Below, one piece after another: positions 42,205-49,964 of a stretch of 64,000 nt of DNA. The notes beneath the pieces are model-generated. The model had not been told where the DNA came from and searched no databases. It saw only the letters and a program-made list of their open reading frames with translations. Position 1 is the stretch's first letter; each line of letters begins with the position of its first letter. A program made the position numbers and the translations under genes. This DNA comes from Verrucomicrobiia bacterium. GTDB lineage: Bacteria; Verrucomicrobiota; Verrucomicrobiia; Verrucomicrobiales; Akkermansiaceae. The stretch is taken from the NCBI GenBank assembly GCA_947462875.1, contig CANHQJ010000007.1, positions 1 to 64,000 of the forward strand, read 5' to 3'.

Positions 42205-43566
42205 CTATTTCTTCGCCTGCTCCATGCGTTTTTTGAGGAGTTTTTTCATTGTGGCGACGGTTCCGGCATGTTTGGGATCATCTGCGATGTTTTTATTTTC
42301 CTGCGGGTCTTTTGATAGATCGTAGAGCATTTGGGCTTTGCCGTTGTCATAGCTGGTGTAGCTGAATTGATCGGTGATGACGGCATCGGCATTGAGGAAA
42401 CGGCTGTAGGCGGCTTCGTGGAATTTTTTGTTAGGGTCATCGAGCAGAGCGGTGAAATCGCGGCCCTGCACGGTGGCGGGCGTGGCGATGCCGGCGAGCG
42501 CGCAGAGACTAGGGAAGAGGTCGGCGGTTTCCACCAGCGAGGACGAGGCCCCTGGTTTCTTGCCGGGGACTCTCACGATGAGCGGCACGCGGATGGCGAG
42601 GTGCATGGTGTTGTGCTTGCCCCAGAAATTGTGCTCGCCGAGATGCCAGCCGTGGTCGCCCCAGAGTACGACGATGGTATTGTCCGCGAGGCCGAGACGA
42701 TCGAGTTCGGCGAGGACATCGCCGGTGAGTTTGTCGGTATAGCTGGTGCAGGCGAGGTAGCCGTGGCGCATGATGCGGTGAAACTCGTCGGAGTTTTCCA
42801 CGAGATCGGCGAGGTGGTAGCTGCGGAACTCGCCGCTGCCCTTGAGCTGCTCGGGTGCCTTCGCCGGGCGTTGGCGATTGGGGGCGAGTTGGATGGCATT
42901 GCGCGGGTAGAGGTCCCAGTATTTTTTCGGCGCGTAGAAAGGCATGTGCGGTTTGAAAAATCCGCAGGCGAGGAAAAAAGGTTTTCCTTCCTGCTTGAGG
43001 CGCTGCAGATCTTTGATGGTTTTTTCTGCTGTCTCGCCATCGGGATACGCATTGTCTGCCACTTCGGGCAGTTCGTAGATACGCCCGCGCTGTTTGGTTT
43101 TGGAGAGTCTACGCGTGGTCTCCGGGTCGAAGCTACGCATGTTATCGCGCGGTTGCCACGGCGCTTTGCTCCAGCTTCGGTCCGCCGCGTCTTCCTGATT
43201 GTGATAGATTTTTCCGTTAGAAAGAGTGGTGTAACCGGCTTTGCGGAACACCTCCGGCAAGGTCGCGGCTTTGGGAACATCCACGTCCATGCGACAATTT
43301 CCGACGAAGCGTTTGGCGGTCGGCAGCATCCCGGTCATCAGCGAGGCACGTGAGCCCATGCAGATCGGCACCTGGCAATACGCGCGCTCGAAGCGCAGGC
43401 CGCTGGCGGCGAGTTTGTCGATGTGCGGCGTCTTGACCTGCGGGGCTCCGTAGCATCCAAGCTCGGGGCGCAGGTCATCGATGGCGATGAATAAAATGTT
43501 AGGTCGCTCGGCAGCTGATGCGGTGGCGAGCAGGATCAGGGATAGGATGAATGGTTTGAGAAACAT
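42205..43566 (-). CDS. Secreted sulfatase, iduronate-2-sulfatase-like, with unusual CMGSR motif
   Basis: 453 residues. The signal peptide ends near residue 19 (ATASA). The N-terminal metal site NILFIAIDDLRPELGCYG and the later NTIVVLWGDHGWHLGEHNFWGKH strongly match the iduronate-2-sulfatase subgroup. The modification site reads CMGSRASLMTG (Cys69), where C-x-P/A-x-R is expected; Gly71 replaces Pro/Ala. Whether formylglycine is made there is uncertain. It lies 33 bp downstream of the beta-helix giant on the same strand, so it is probably the distal part of the sigma-FecR-giant transcription unit. Its partner sulfatase at 38297 has the normal motif. Confidence 0.87.
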   Translation of the reverse strand: MFLKPFILSLILLATASAAERPNILFIAIDDLRPELGCYGAPQVKTPHIDKLAASGLRFERAYCQVPICMGSRASLMTGMLPTAKRFVGNCRMDVDVPKAATLPEVFRKAGYTTLSNGKIYHNQEDAADRSWSKAPWQPRDNMRSFDPETTRRLSKTKQRGRIYELPEVADNAYPDGETAEKTIKDLQRLKQEGKPFFLACGFFKPHMPFYAPKKYWDLYPRNAIQLAPNRQRPAKAPEQLKGSGEFRSYHLADLVENSDEFHRIMRHGYLACTSYTDKLTGDVLAELDRLGLADNTIVVLWGDHGWHLGEHNFWGKHNTMHLAIRVPLIVRVPGKKPGASSSLVETADLFPSLCALAGIATPATVQGRDFTALLDDPNKKFHEAAYSRFLNADAVITDQFSYTSYDNGKAQMLYDLSKDPQENKNIADDPKHAGTVATMKKLLKKRMEQAKK

Positions 43567-43599
43567 GAGGCGATGGTAGAGTGACTGCTGGAAAAACGC

Positions 43600-46500
43600 T
43601 CAAGGTCCCGTCACCCTAACATCGACAAACAGACGGGCGGGAATCGTGCCGGTGGCCGTGGCGGTGACGCGGGTGAAGCCGGGGGAGGGCGTGTTCGCCT
43701 CGGTGGTGAAGGTCACGGTGGTTCCGCCGCTGGTCACGCCGCCGAGTTGAAAGGTTGTCAGATCGGTGGACCAGCGGTAGTTTGCGCTGAGGTCGCTGGC
43801 GGGACTGGCGTTCTGCGGATGGGTGAAGGTGAAGGTGTTGCCGCTTTTGTTCCCCGCGATCAGCCCCTGCGTGAAGGCACTGGGATTGGTGCCGCAAAAG
43901 TTTTCCACGCCGTTTTGAATGCCGTCACCGTCGGGATCGTCGGCGAGATCGCGGTCGGCAACCGCAAGACCGAAGCTGGGGTTGGAGATCCAACCGGAGA
44001 AGGTGGGGAGGGCGGTGGTGAAGTTCCAGGCGGTCGTGCTGGAAATGCCACCGAAGGCATGGCCGCCGGAGCTATCGACGATCGCGGTGGAGTCGATCAG
44101 GAGATAATAACTCACACCCGCACTGAGGTTGTTGGTCGGATTGATGGTCAGCGTTTGTCCGCTGATGGTGAGTGCGGGGGAGGTGGCGATGTTGAAACTC
44201 TCGACAGTGCTGTTGTCGGAGGTTCTCTTGAGCGTCACCGTGCCGGTTCCCTTGACCACTGGCTCGCTGAAGATTGCGACGAGGTTGGCAGCGATAGGCA
44301 CCTCGGTCGCATTGTCCGTCGGGTTGGTGGTGGTGATGACCGGTGCGGCAGCCGCCGGCGCGAAAGCGGCGAGAGCGTTGTTGTCGGTCGCTGGGGCACT
44401 GACCGTCCAAGTGTAATTGGCGGAGCCCGCCGCAGGCACCATCTGGTAGCCTGAGTTGCCGGCGGACGAACCCGAATCGCCGTTATAGAGGGTGCTGGCG
44501 AAAGGACCGGTGATCGTGGGTAAATTGTTAGATGTGTAAACGCCGGTCACGAGGCACCCATTGACCGGGACGATCAGGTTGCCGGAAACGCCGGAGGTGG
44601 TCGAGGTTCTCGCGACTCCACGCGCGGCGCCCACCATGCTCAGCGCGCCGACGCGTGACTGGGTGGACCCAGAGAAGGTCACGACGATGTTGCCGGTGCC
44701 CGGGGTCGGGTCGTCGAGGTAAAGGATGGCAGCGTTTCTGCCGGCTGCGGATTTCACCGCCGTCGTGAAATTCTGGGTTCCGTTCCAAGTCGCGCTGATG
44801 CCCGCCGGACTCCCTTGTTCCCAACTGGCGGTCAGCACCAGCTTGCGGTAGCTGCCGCTGGGGACGGTGAAGTTGGAAATGGTATGGGTCAGCGATGCGG
44901 GGTCTTGGTATCGCTGGGTGCTCGCATTGACTTCGATGAAGGCCGGCACGCTCCTGTCAAATTCCAGTGCCGGAGCGGCGAAAGTGGTGTCTTCCTTGGA
45001 GGCGACGATGGAGTTGCCGGCCGCGGTGCTGGCGCGGGTGACGATGAATGTCACCCGGTCGTCGGTATCCGCTAACAGAAAGGCATCCAGGGCTGCGGAG
45101 CGCAGCTCCAGCACCTGTCCCAGTGGCTGAGCTCCCGTGACCGCAAGCGTGCCGAGCAGCGTCACCCGGCTGCTGACGAGTCCATCTCCCGACCCTGTGG
45201 TATTGGCCGGCGCGTTGTTCCACGTGATGGTGCTCTCGCCCCAGGCTTCCCCCACATCCGCGTTTTTTAATCCATAGACCTGCAACGGCGTCGCATCAAC
45301 CCAGGCACTGGAGACGGCGAACTGCAAGGAAGCGTTCGGCGTGGCGTTGATGTCTTGCCCAGCAAGATCGAAGCGAATGTAGGACTTCCGTTGGGTATCG
45401 GCGGTTGCTGAATTTTTGACGACGAGTGTCGCCGAAGATCCGAAGTTGGTACTGCTATTGGTGCTGCCTGCCCGCACAAAGGCATCCGCGCTGGCTTCCA
45501 GCGTGGTCTTGCCGGAAAGTGTACTCGGAGTGGCGCTTACGGTCTCGCTGGCAGGGCTCGTGCCCAGGGCCGTGGTCATGGTGACTCTGTAGAAATACGG
45601 TGTGCCTTGCACCAAGTGCGAGTCCATCCAGGTTGTGCCGGTGATTCCCGTCACGACGTTGGTGAAGGGACCCGCCAGGGAAGTCGACCGGGAGACGGTG
45701 TAGGTGACAGGCGTGGCCTCTCCCGTCCATCCCTCCCAGGCCAGCGCGATTTTCGTGGCGGAAACAGCGTTCGCGGTCAGGCTTTCGGGGGCGAGAGGCG
45801 AGGAAAGTTGTCTGCCGTAAATTTCCACGTAATCAACCTTGGCCGGAGTACCGGAAACGGGTGTGACATCGAGCCGGATCACCGCTCCGGCGGGCAGTGC
45901 GACCCCGCGCTTGATGCGATGGCGGATTTGAAGTCCTGTGCCTGCCGGGGTCAGCTCTGCGGTCCATGAATCGACACTCGTTCCATTCACGCGCAGCACG
46001 TAACTCGCTGCGGCGCTGGAACCGGTGACATAAGCCGCGTGGAGATTGTAGGTTCCGGCCACACCGGCAAAGGTGGTGCTCAGATTTCCAGCAGCGCTGA
46101 AAGTGAGCCCCGCATCGTTGGAGTAGGATGTTCCGGACTCGGTGGTTCCTCCGGTGGTCGTCATGCTCTCGGCCTCGATCTTGGTGGGCCAGACATAGTT
46201 TTCCTTACGACCCGCATATTGGGTGATGGTCGGTTCCGCCGTGTTGTAGTTGTTGATCAACCGAATGTTTTGCACTCCGCCGCCGGTATTCTGGTTGATG
46301 TCGTCGGAACAATTCGAACTGGCGTTTCGTTCGTAGGTGATGAATTCCGAGAAGTTGTCGGCATAGATCCCTGCCACCGGGTAAGCACCTGTTAGCTGGG
46401 CCCACTGGATCGAGTCCGCCCAGTTGTCCACGATATGGGTCCCTTGCTGGCGGGCCAGCGTGTAATACGCCGCGCCGTCGTCGTGGAACTGCATCACGTG

Positions 46501-47967
46501 ACGCACATAATTGTTTCTTACGATGTTGTCCTTCATTCCGACATCGACGTTGCCACCGGCCTGCCCTCCCGTCTGTGTGCCCATGTAGGTGCCGTAACAG
46601 ATTTCATTGTCCGCGATGAGCATGCGTTTCACGAAATAACTGACGATGCCGATGCCGTTGCTGTATTGCTGGCCGAACCGATAAATGCCGTTGTTGACGA
46701 TCCGGATGTTCTGGCACTCCTCGCCTGCGGCCGGGTTATCATTGGCATCGTCATCAATCACGATGCCGTTCCCGGAGAGCCAGCGGAAATCGCAGTTGCG
46801 GATGGAGCCGCCCGTGACTCCCTTCACATAGGAAATGGCGGTGAAGCCGAGAAATCGGAATTTGCAGAAAGCGATATCCAGATTGTCGGCATACTGCACC
46901 GTGATCGCGCCATGCTTCGCAAAGGGCTGGACCAGTTCCCTGGCACCCTGGGTCATGGCGGAGCCTTTGGTGCTGGGGCCATTCCAGCCGGTCTGGGTAA
47001 GGGTCAGCCCTTCGAAGCGGACATTGCGCACTTTGTTGCCGGAGGATGCACCGGAGATCTGGATCAGCCTTTCCAGCACCGGCACTTCGATGGTGGCGCT
47101 GGACATGGATTCACCCGGGCGCGGCTTGTAGTAGAGGGTGTCGGCGGTGGTATCAAGAAACCACTCGCCCTCGGCATCGAGAAAATCAATGGAGTTCTCG
47201 ACAAAGTAAGGAACTGGATAGGTTGCGCTATTCCAGAAGCTGTCGCCTTTCGCAAAAATCGATCCGTTCTCCGGCGATTGGAATTTGAAACGGACCTGGG
47301 TCGCATTTTGGTAGGACGCATCGGGGTCGATTCTCCCGCGGTAATGGTACCAATGCGGGTGCATGACCATTTCCACGTTGGCGAGGCCGGTGACACTTCT
47401 CCAGCCTTCGATGGGGGCGCGAGGCACGATCGCCTCTTGGGCCGTGGCGTCGATGCCGACCATGGTGAGATACGGGCCTAGCGTTTCCGCATTGGTTTGA
47501 TTCGGCGTTCTCGCCCTGATGGTAGAGGAGGCATTCACGGTCAGTTGCCGGAACTGGTTCGTGACTCCGGTTTTCTTGAAGATGTTTTTCGCGGCATCGT
47601 GAAGCACCCAGCCGCCTGAGAGATCCACGCCGCCGTGGAGGATGGGGACTTCGCTGCCGTAATTGCGATACACCACAGTGAAGCCATTCGTTCCCGAATC
47701 CCCCGACCCCAGCGTTAACGTCGCGGTGAGGCGGTGGATGCCGCCGCGCAGATGGACGGTGATGTCCTCTGTCATGCTGCCATTGATCGCATCCACCGCC
47801 TGGCGCGCTCTCTCTATGGTCTTGAAAGCGGTGGCGAGGGACGTGCCATTGTTCGCATTGTTTCCGGAAACAGGATCGACGTAAAAGTCCTCAGCGTATG
47901 CAACGGTGCCGCCGCACAGTGCGAGCGCCAGCAGGATCAGGGGGAGAATGAGGTGTTTGAGAAACAT
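43600..47967 (-). CDS. Giant secreted protein with right-handed beta-helix and adhesin-like modules
   Basis: 1455 residues. Signal peptide (to about residue 25, GTVAYA). The N-terminal ~600 residues form a right-handed parallel beta-helix of the pectate-lyase/alpha-L-fucosidase-like type (FYVDPVSGNNANNGTSLATA is the usual opening of such proteins; ITVQYADNLDIAFCKFRFLG follows). A carbohydrate-binding-like domain (~610-710), an FN3 domain (~730-815), a DNRLRE-type domain (~825-990), a further beta domain, an SbsA-like Ig domain (TNPTDNATEVPIAANLVAIF) and a closing TSP3-like DPDGDGIQNGVENFCGTNP follow. The last ~445 residues are near-duplicated in the giant at 49965. It probably binds and processes a polysaccharide at the cell surface. 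It lies 29 bp downstream of the FecR gene. Confidence 0.78.
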   Translation of the reverse strand: MFLKHLILPLILLALALCGGTVAYAEDFYVDPVSGNNANNGTSLATAFKTIERARQAVDAINGSMTEDITVHLRGGIHRLTATLTLGSGDSGTNGFTVVYRNYGSEVPILHGGVDLSGGWVLHDAAKNIFKKTGVTNQFRQLTVNASSTIRARTPNQTNAETLGPYLTMVGIDATAQEAIVPRAPIEGWRSVTGLANVEMVMHPHWYHYRGRIDPDASYQNATQVRFKFQSPENGSIFAKGDSFWNSATYPVPYFVENSIDFLDAEGEWFLDTTADTLYYKPRPGESMSSATIEVPVLERLIQISGASSGNKVRNVRFEGLTLTQTGWNGPSTKGSAMTQGARELVQPFAKHGAITVQYADNLDIAFCKFRFLGFTAISYVKGVTGGSIRNCDFRWLSGNGIVIDDDANDNPAAGEECQNIRIVNNGIYRFGQQYSNGIGIVSYFVKRMLIADNEICYGTYMGTQTGGQAGGNVDVGMKDNIVRNNYVRHVMQFHDDGAAYYTLARQQGTHIVDNWADSIQWAQLTGAYPVAGIYADNFSEFITYERNASSNCSDDINQNTGGGVQNIRLINNYNTAEPTITQYAGRKENYVWPTKIEAESMTTTGGTTESGTSYSNDAGLTFSAAGNLSTTFAGVAGTYNLHAAYVTGSSAAASYVLRVNGTSVDSWTAELTPAGTGLQIRHRIKRGVALPAGAVIRLDVTPVSGTPAKVDYVEIYGRQLSSPLAPESLTANAVSATKIALAWEGWTGEATPVTYTVSRSTSLAGPFTNVVTGITGTTWMDSHLVQGTPYFYRVTMTTALGTSPASETVSATPSTLSGKTTLEASADAFVRAGSTNSSTNFGSSATLVVKNSATADTQRKSYIRFDLAGQDINATPNASLQFAVSSAWVDATPLQVYGLKNADVGEAWGESTITWNNAPANTTGSGDGLVSSRVTLLGTLAVTGAQPLGQVLELRSAALDAFLLADTDDRVTFIVTRASTAAGNSIVASKEDTTFAAPALEFDRSVPAFIEVNASTQRYQDPASLTHTISNFTVPSGSYRKLVLTASWEQGSPAGISATWNGTQNFTTAVKSAAGRNAAILYLDDPTPGTGNIVVTFSGSTQSRVGALSMVGAARGVARTSTTSGVSGNLIVPVNGCLVTGVYTSNNLPTITGPFASTLYNGDSGSSAGNSGYQMVPAAGSANYTWTVSAPATDNNALAAFAPAAAAPVITTTNPTDNATEVPIAANLVAIFSEPVVKGTGTVTLKRTSDNSTVESFNIATSPALTISGQTLTINPTNNLSAGVSYYLLIDSTAIVDSSGGHAFGGISSTTAWNFTTALPTFSGWISNPSFGLAVADRDLADDPDGDGIQNGVENFCGTNPSAFTQGLIAGNKSGNTFTFTHPQNASPASDLSANYRWSTDLTTFQLGGVTSGGTTVTFTTEANTPSPGFTRVTATATGTIPARLFVDVRVTGP
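43603..44945. repeat. Copy 1 of a ~1.34-kb dispersed direct repeat (shared C-terminal module)
   Basis: The DNA encoding the last ~445 residues of the beta-helix giant closely matches the end of the second giant (49968-51300). In the first 150 bp I estimate roughly 85-90 percent identity, with identical runs such as GACAAACAGACGGGCGGGAA. The boundary corresponds to VNASTQRYQ / VNASTGRYQ. Confidence 0.8.
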
Positions 47968-47996
47968 GAGGGGTTTTGGTCTTTTTTGAAAATGCG

Positions 47997-49292
47997 TTAG
48001 CGATGATGAGGCGGGGCTTTTTTGATAGGCAAGGCGGCGATCCCGTAGAGAATCGTGCTGGTGCTGATGGACTCGGTCCGTGCGGCAGGACCGAGCTCGA
48101 CATCACCGCCTGTGGGCATATCTCTGCGCCAGATATCGAAGGAAACCGGCTTGTTCTCGCGGTCTTTTTCAATGCTGACCTTGCCGATCATTTGGCCCGT
48201 GCGAACAAATCCATCGGACAGCCACTGCGGAGGTGGTTGGTTTCGGCGCTGGAAAACGAAGAGTGCGGTGGCCGGCGCTACCGTGACGGTAACACGAAGA
48301 TCCTTCCGATCGCGGTGGGAATGGGCCGGCAGCACCAGATCCGCGCCGAGCAACCACGCGGGGATCGGTTTTTCGGGCAAGCTCACCCATCGGGCATTGC
48401 GGTTGTGATGCGCTGGCACGGCTTCGACCAGCCCGCCTGCGACGATGTGATAGACGGATTGGTCCTTTTGATTGTTGCGAACCGAGCGGATCAGCGAGCT
48501 GCCGTCATCCAGCGCGCCGGTACTCCACTGCCCGGTGCGGGGATTGAAACGCACTTGGTCGAGTTTATCGATGGTGCCGGATGTGTTCACCACCACGCCT
48601 TCTCCCTCGGCGAGATGGTTCACGCTGCCTTCTTTGGAGTGCAGTTCGACACTACCTTCGATGACCACGACGCCGGTGGAATCCGCAGTGGAGGCATCGA
48701 CGCCGAACCGGGTGCCGAGATCAACAACCCGGGTCTGGGGCGCGTCCAGGATAAATCCCTTGCCTTGCTGACCGACATCGACCGTCGCTTTTCCCGATAA
48801 AATCTGAACATGCAGGGGATCGAGAAAACGCAATTGTGCGGGAGCGAGCAACTCGATCGAAACATCGTTGGCCAATCGCAGATGAAGGATTCCTGTTTCG
48901 ATCGTGAGCTCGCGCACACGGCTCCGGCTTCCAGCTTCGGGAGAAAGTGTGCCCTGCGAGACCTTGAGGTCTTTTGAGGTGATCACTTCGACCTCTACGC
49001 CGCGGGTCATGTGGGTCCATGTCGCACATGAGATGGCGATCGCAGCAGCGGCGGCGAGCCCGATGATGCGTCGTTTTTTCCGTCGCGTCTGCCCGCCGAT
49101 GCATGGGAGCGATTCCTCAAGCACCGCGCTGCTGCGAACGGCGGCCCTGAGTTGTTCCTCGCGGATGCCCGTGATGACAAATTCTTTCAACAGATCGGGA
49201 TCGCCATCGAGCAAATCACGGAGTTCCCGGCATTCGCATTCGTCCAAGCGATTCTCGTAATAACGGGAGGTCAGATCTTCAAAGCGGTTCAT
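47997..49292 (-). CDS. FecR-domain regulatory protein (anti-sigma type)
   Basis: About 431 residues from the ATG at 49292 (MNRFEDLTSRYYENRLDECE), which overlaps the sigma-factor stop as ATGA. The N-terminal cytoplasmic segment carries an anti-sigma-like ECRELRDLLDGDPDLLKEF. A membrane span (RIIGLAAAAAIAISCATWTH) is followed by a periplasmic FecR domain (LSGKATVDVGQQGKGFILDA, RVVDLGTRFGVDASTADSTG, VVVIEGSVELHSKEG). The C-terminal ~180 residues may form a LamG-like sensor. It should hold or transmit signals to the adjacent sigma factor in response to an envelope or substrate cue. It lies 29 bp before the beta-helix giant. Confidence 0.85.
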   Translation of the reverse strand: MNRFEDLTSRYYENRLDECECRELRDLLDGDPDLLKEFVITGIREEQLRAAVRSSAVLEESLPCIGGQTRRKKRRIIGLAAAAAIAISCATWTHMTRGVEVEVITSKDLKVSQGTLSPEAGSRSRVRELTIETGILHLRLANDVSIELLAPAQLRFLDPLHVQILSGKATVDVGQQGKGFILDAPQTRVVDLGTRFGVDASTADSTGVVVIEGSVELHSKEGSVNHLAEGEGVVVNTSGTIDKLDQVRFNPRTGQWSTGALDDGSSLIRSVRNNQKDQSVYHIVAGGLVEAVPAHHNRNARWVSLPEKPIPAWLLGADLVLPAHSHRDRKDLRVTVTVAPATALFVFQRRNQPPPQWLSDGFVRTGQMIGKVSIEKDRENKPVSFDIWRRDMPTGGDVELGPAARTESISTSTILYGIAALPIKKAPPHHR

Positions 49293-49819
49293 GGGTATCT
49301 CCTTTCTCGTTGGTATTGATTCTCGATGCACTTGCGCAATTGCTCGCGGATGCGCAACAAGCCCACGCGTATCGAAACTTCCGTGGTGCCCATCACGCGG
49401 GCGATCTCTCCCGAATCGAGCGAATCGTAGTAACGGAGGCGGACCATCCTGCGTGCTTTGGGGTCGAGTTTCGTGAGGCAGATATCGAGAAACGCCTCCT
49501 CTTCCCGCTGGGCGGGAGCGACTTCGAGAAAAGTGTTGGAGATGCGCTCCAGCAGCGCCTCATCGAAGACCAAACGCGATCTCGCATAGTCTCTTTTGCT
49601 ACCCAGAATCGCGAATTTGGCGAATCCCATCGCCCACGGCAGGAAGGGCTTCGACGTGTCATAGCTGGTGAATTTGCGCAGCAAGGTCATCGCGATTTCC
49701 TGCAGCAGGTCCTCCGCATGCCCGCGGTCGCGAATGCTGGTGTGAACAAAACACGCCACCGTGGACTGCGCTTGCGTCCACAGTTGGGTAAACTGTTCCT
49801 GTTGTTCGGTGGTGAGCAT
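49289..49819 (-). CDS. ECF RNA polymerase sigma factor (Rhodopirellula/Verrucomicrobium type)
   Basis: A 176-residue ECF sigma factor. The region 2 part has GHAEDLLQEIAMTLLRKFTS and FLPWAMGFAKFAIL; region 4 has CLTKLDPKARRMVRLRYYDS, LDSGEIARVMGTTEVSIRVG and LLRIREQLRKCI. The LLRIREQLRKCIE ending is typical of the sigma-70 subfamily found in Rhodopirellula and Verrucomicrobium. Its stop overlaps the FecR start (ATGA), forming a signalling pair. A TTTTTTGTAAC box 30-40 bp upstream of its start is repeated upstream of the PL8-like giant, suggesting autoregulation and a direct target. Confidence 0.92.
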   Translation of the reverse strand: MLTTEQQEQFTQLWTQAQSTVACFVHTSIRDRGHAEDLLQEIAMTLLRKFTSYDTSKPFLPWAMGFAKFAILGSKRDYARSRLVFDEALLERISNTFLEVAPAQREEEAFLDICLTKLDPKARRMVRLRYYDSLDSGEIARVMGTTEVSIRVGLLRIREQLRKCIENQYQRERRYP

Positions 49820-49823
49820 TCTT

Positions 49824-49948
49824 TTATATGTTCTCCGAAAGACTTCCCGTTGTTACAAAAAATGAGAAAAAAGAAACGAGGGAATTCAGAATCGCCAGGA
49901 GCGCGAGACTGAACCCAAGAGTGAGCAGCAAGAGGATAATTTTTTCAT
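49824..49948 (-). pseudogene. Small hydrophobic ORF, one base out of frame in an A-run
   Basis: Between the PL8-like giant and the sigma gene, the minus strand has ATG plus six A (49948 onward). In the existing frame this gives a 20-residue peptide. With one more A in the run, the frame would read MKKIILLLLTLGFSLALLAI followed by LNSLVSFF and end at 49824, a signal-peptide-like sequence of about 41 residues. The tail overlaps promoter A. It could be a tiny membrane peptide with a homopolymer slip, or chance hydrophobicity from a T-rich promoter. Confidence 0.3.
49831..49873 (-). promoter_or_regulatory. Candidate ECF promoter A in front of the sigma gene
   Basis: On the minus strand the sequence has CATTTTTTGTAAC (TGTAAC at 49857-49852) and, 15 bp after GTAAC, GGAGAA shortly before the sigma start. 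The 22-bp upstream block (49852-49873) matches 54796-54817 with a single internal mismatch, and the downstream GGAGAA is also shared. TGTAAC is a plausible ECF -35 element; the -10 assignment is tentative. Confidence 0.5.
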
Positions 49949-49964
49949 AGGGGTGAACGAAGAT

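Noticed and set aside
46435-47481. 348-codon plus-strand ORF opposite the beta-helix giant
   Set aside because: It lies wholly antisense to a well-supported secreted protein with clear domains, and its product is compositionally biased (His/Gly/Val/Asp-rich) with no recognisable motif.
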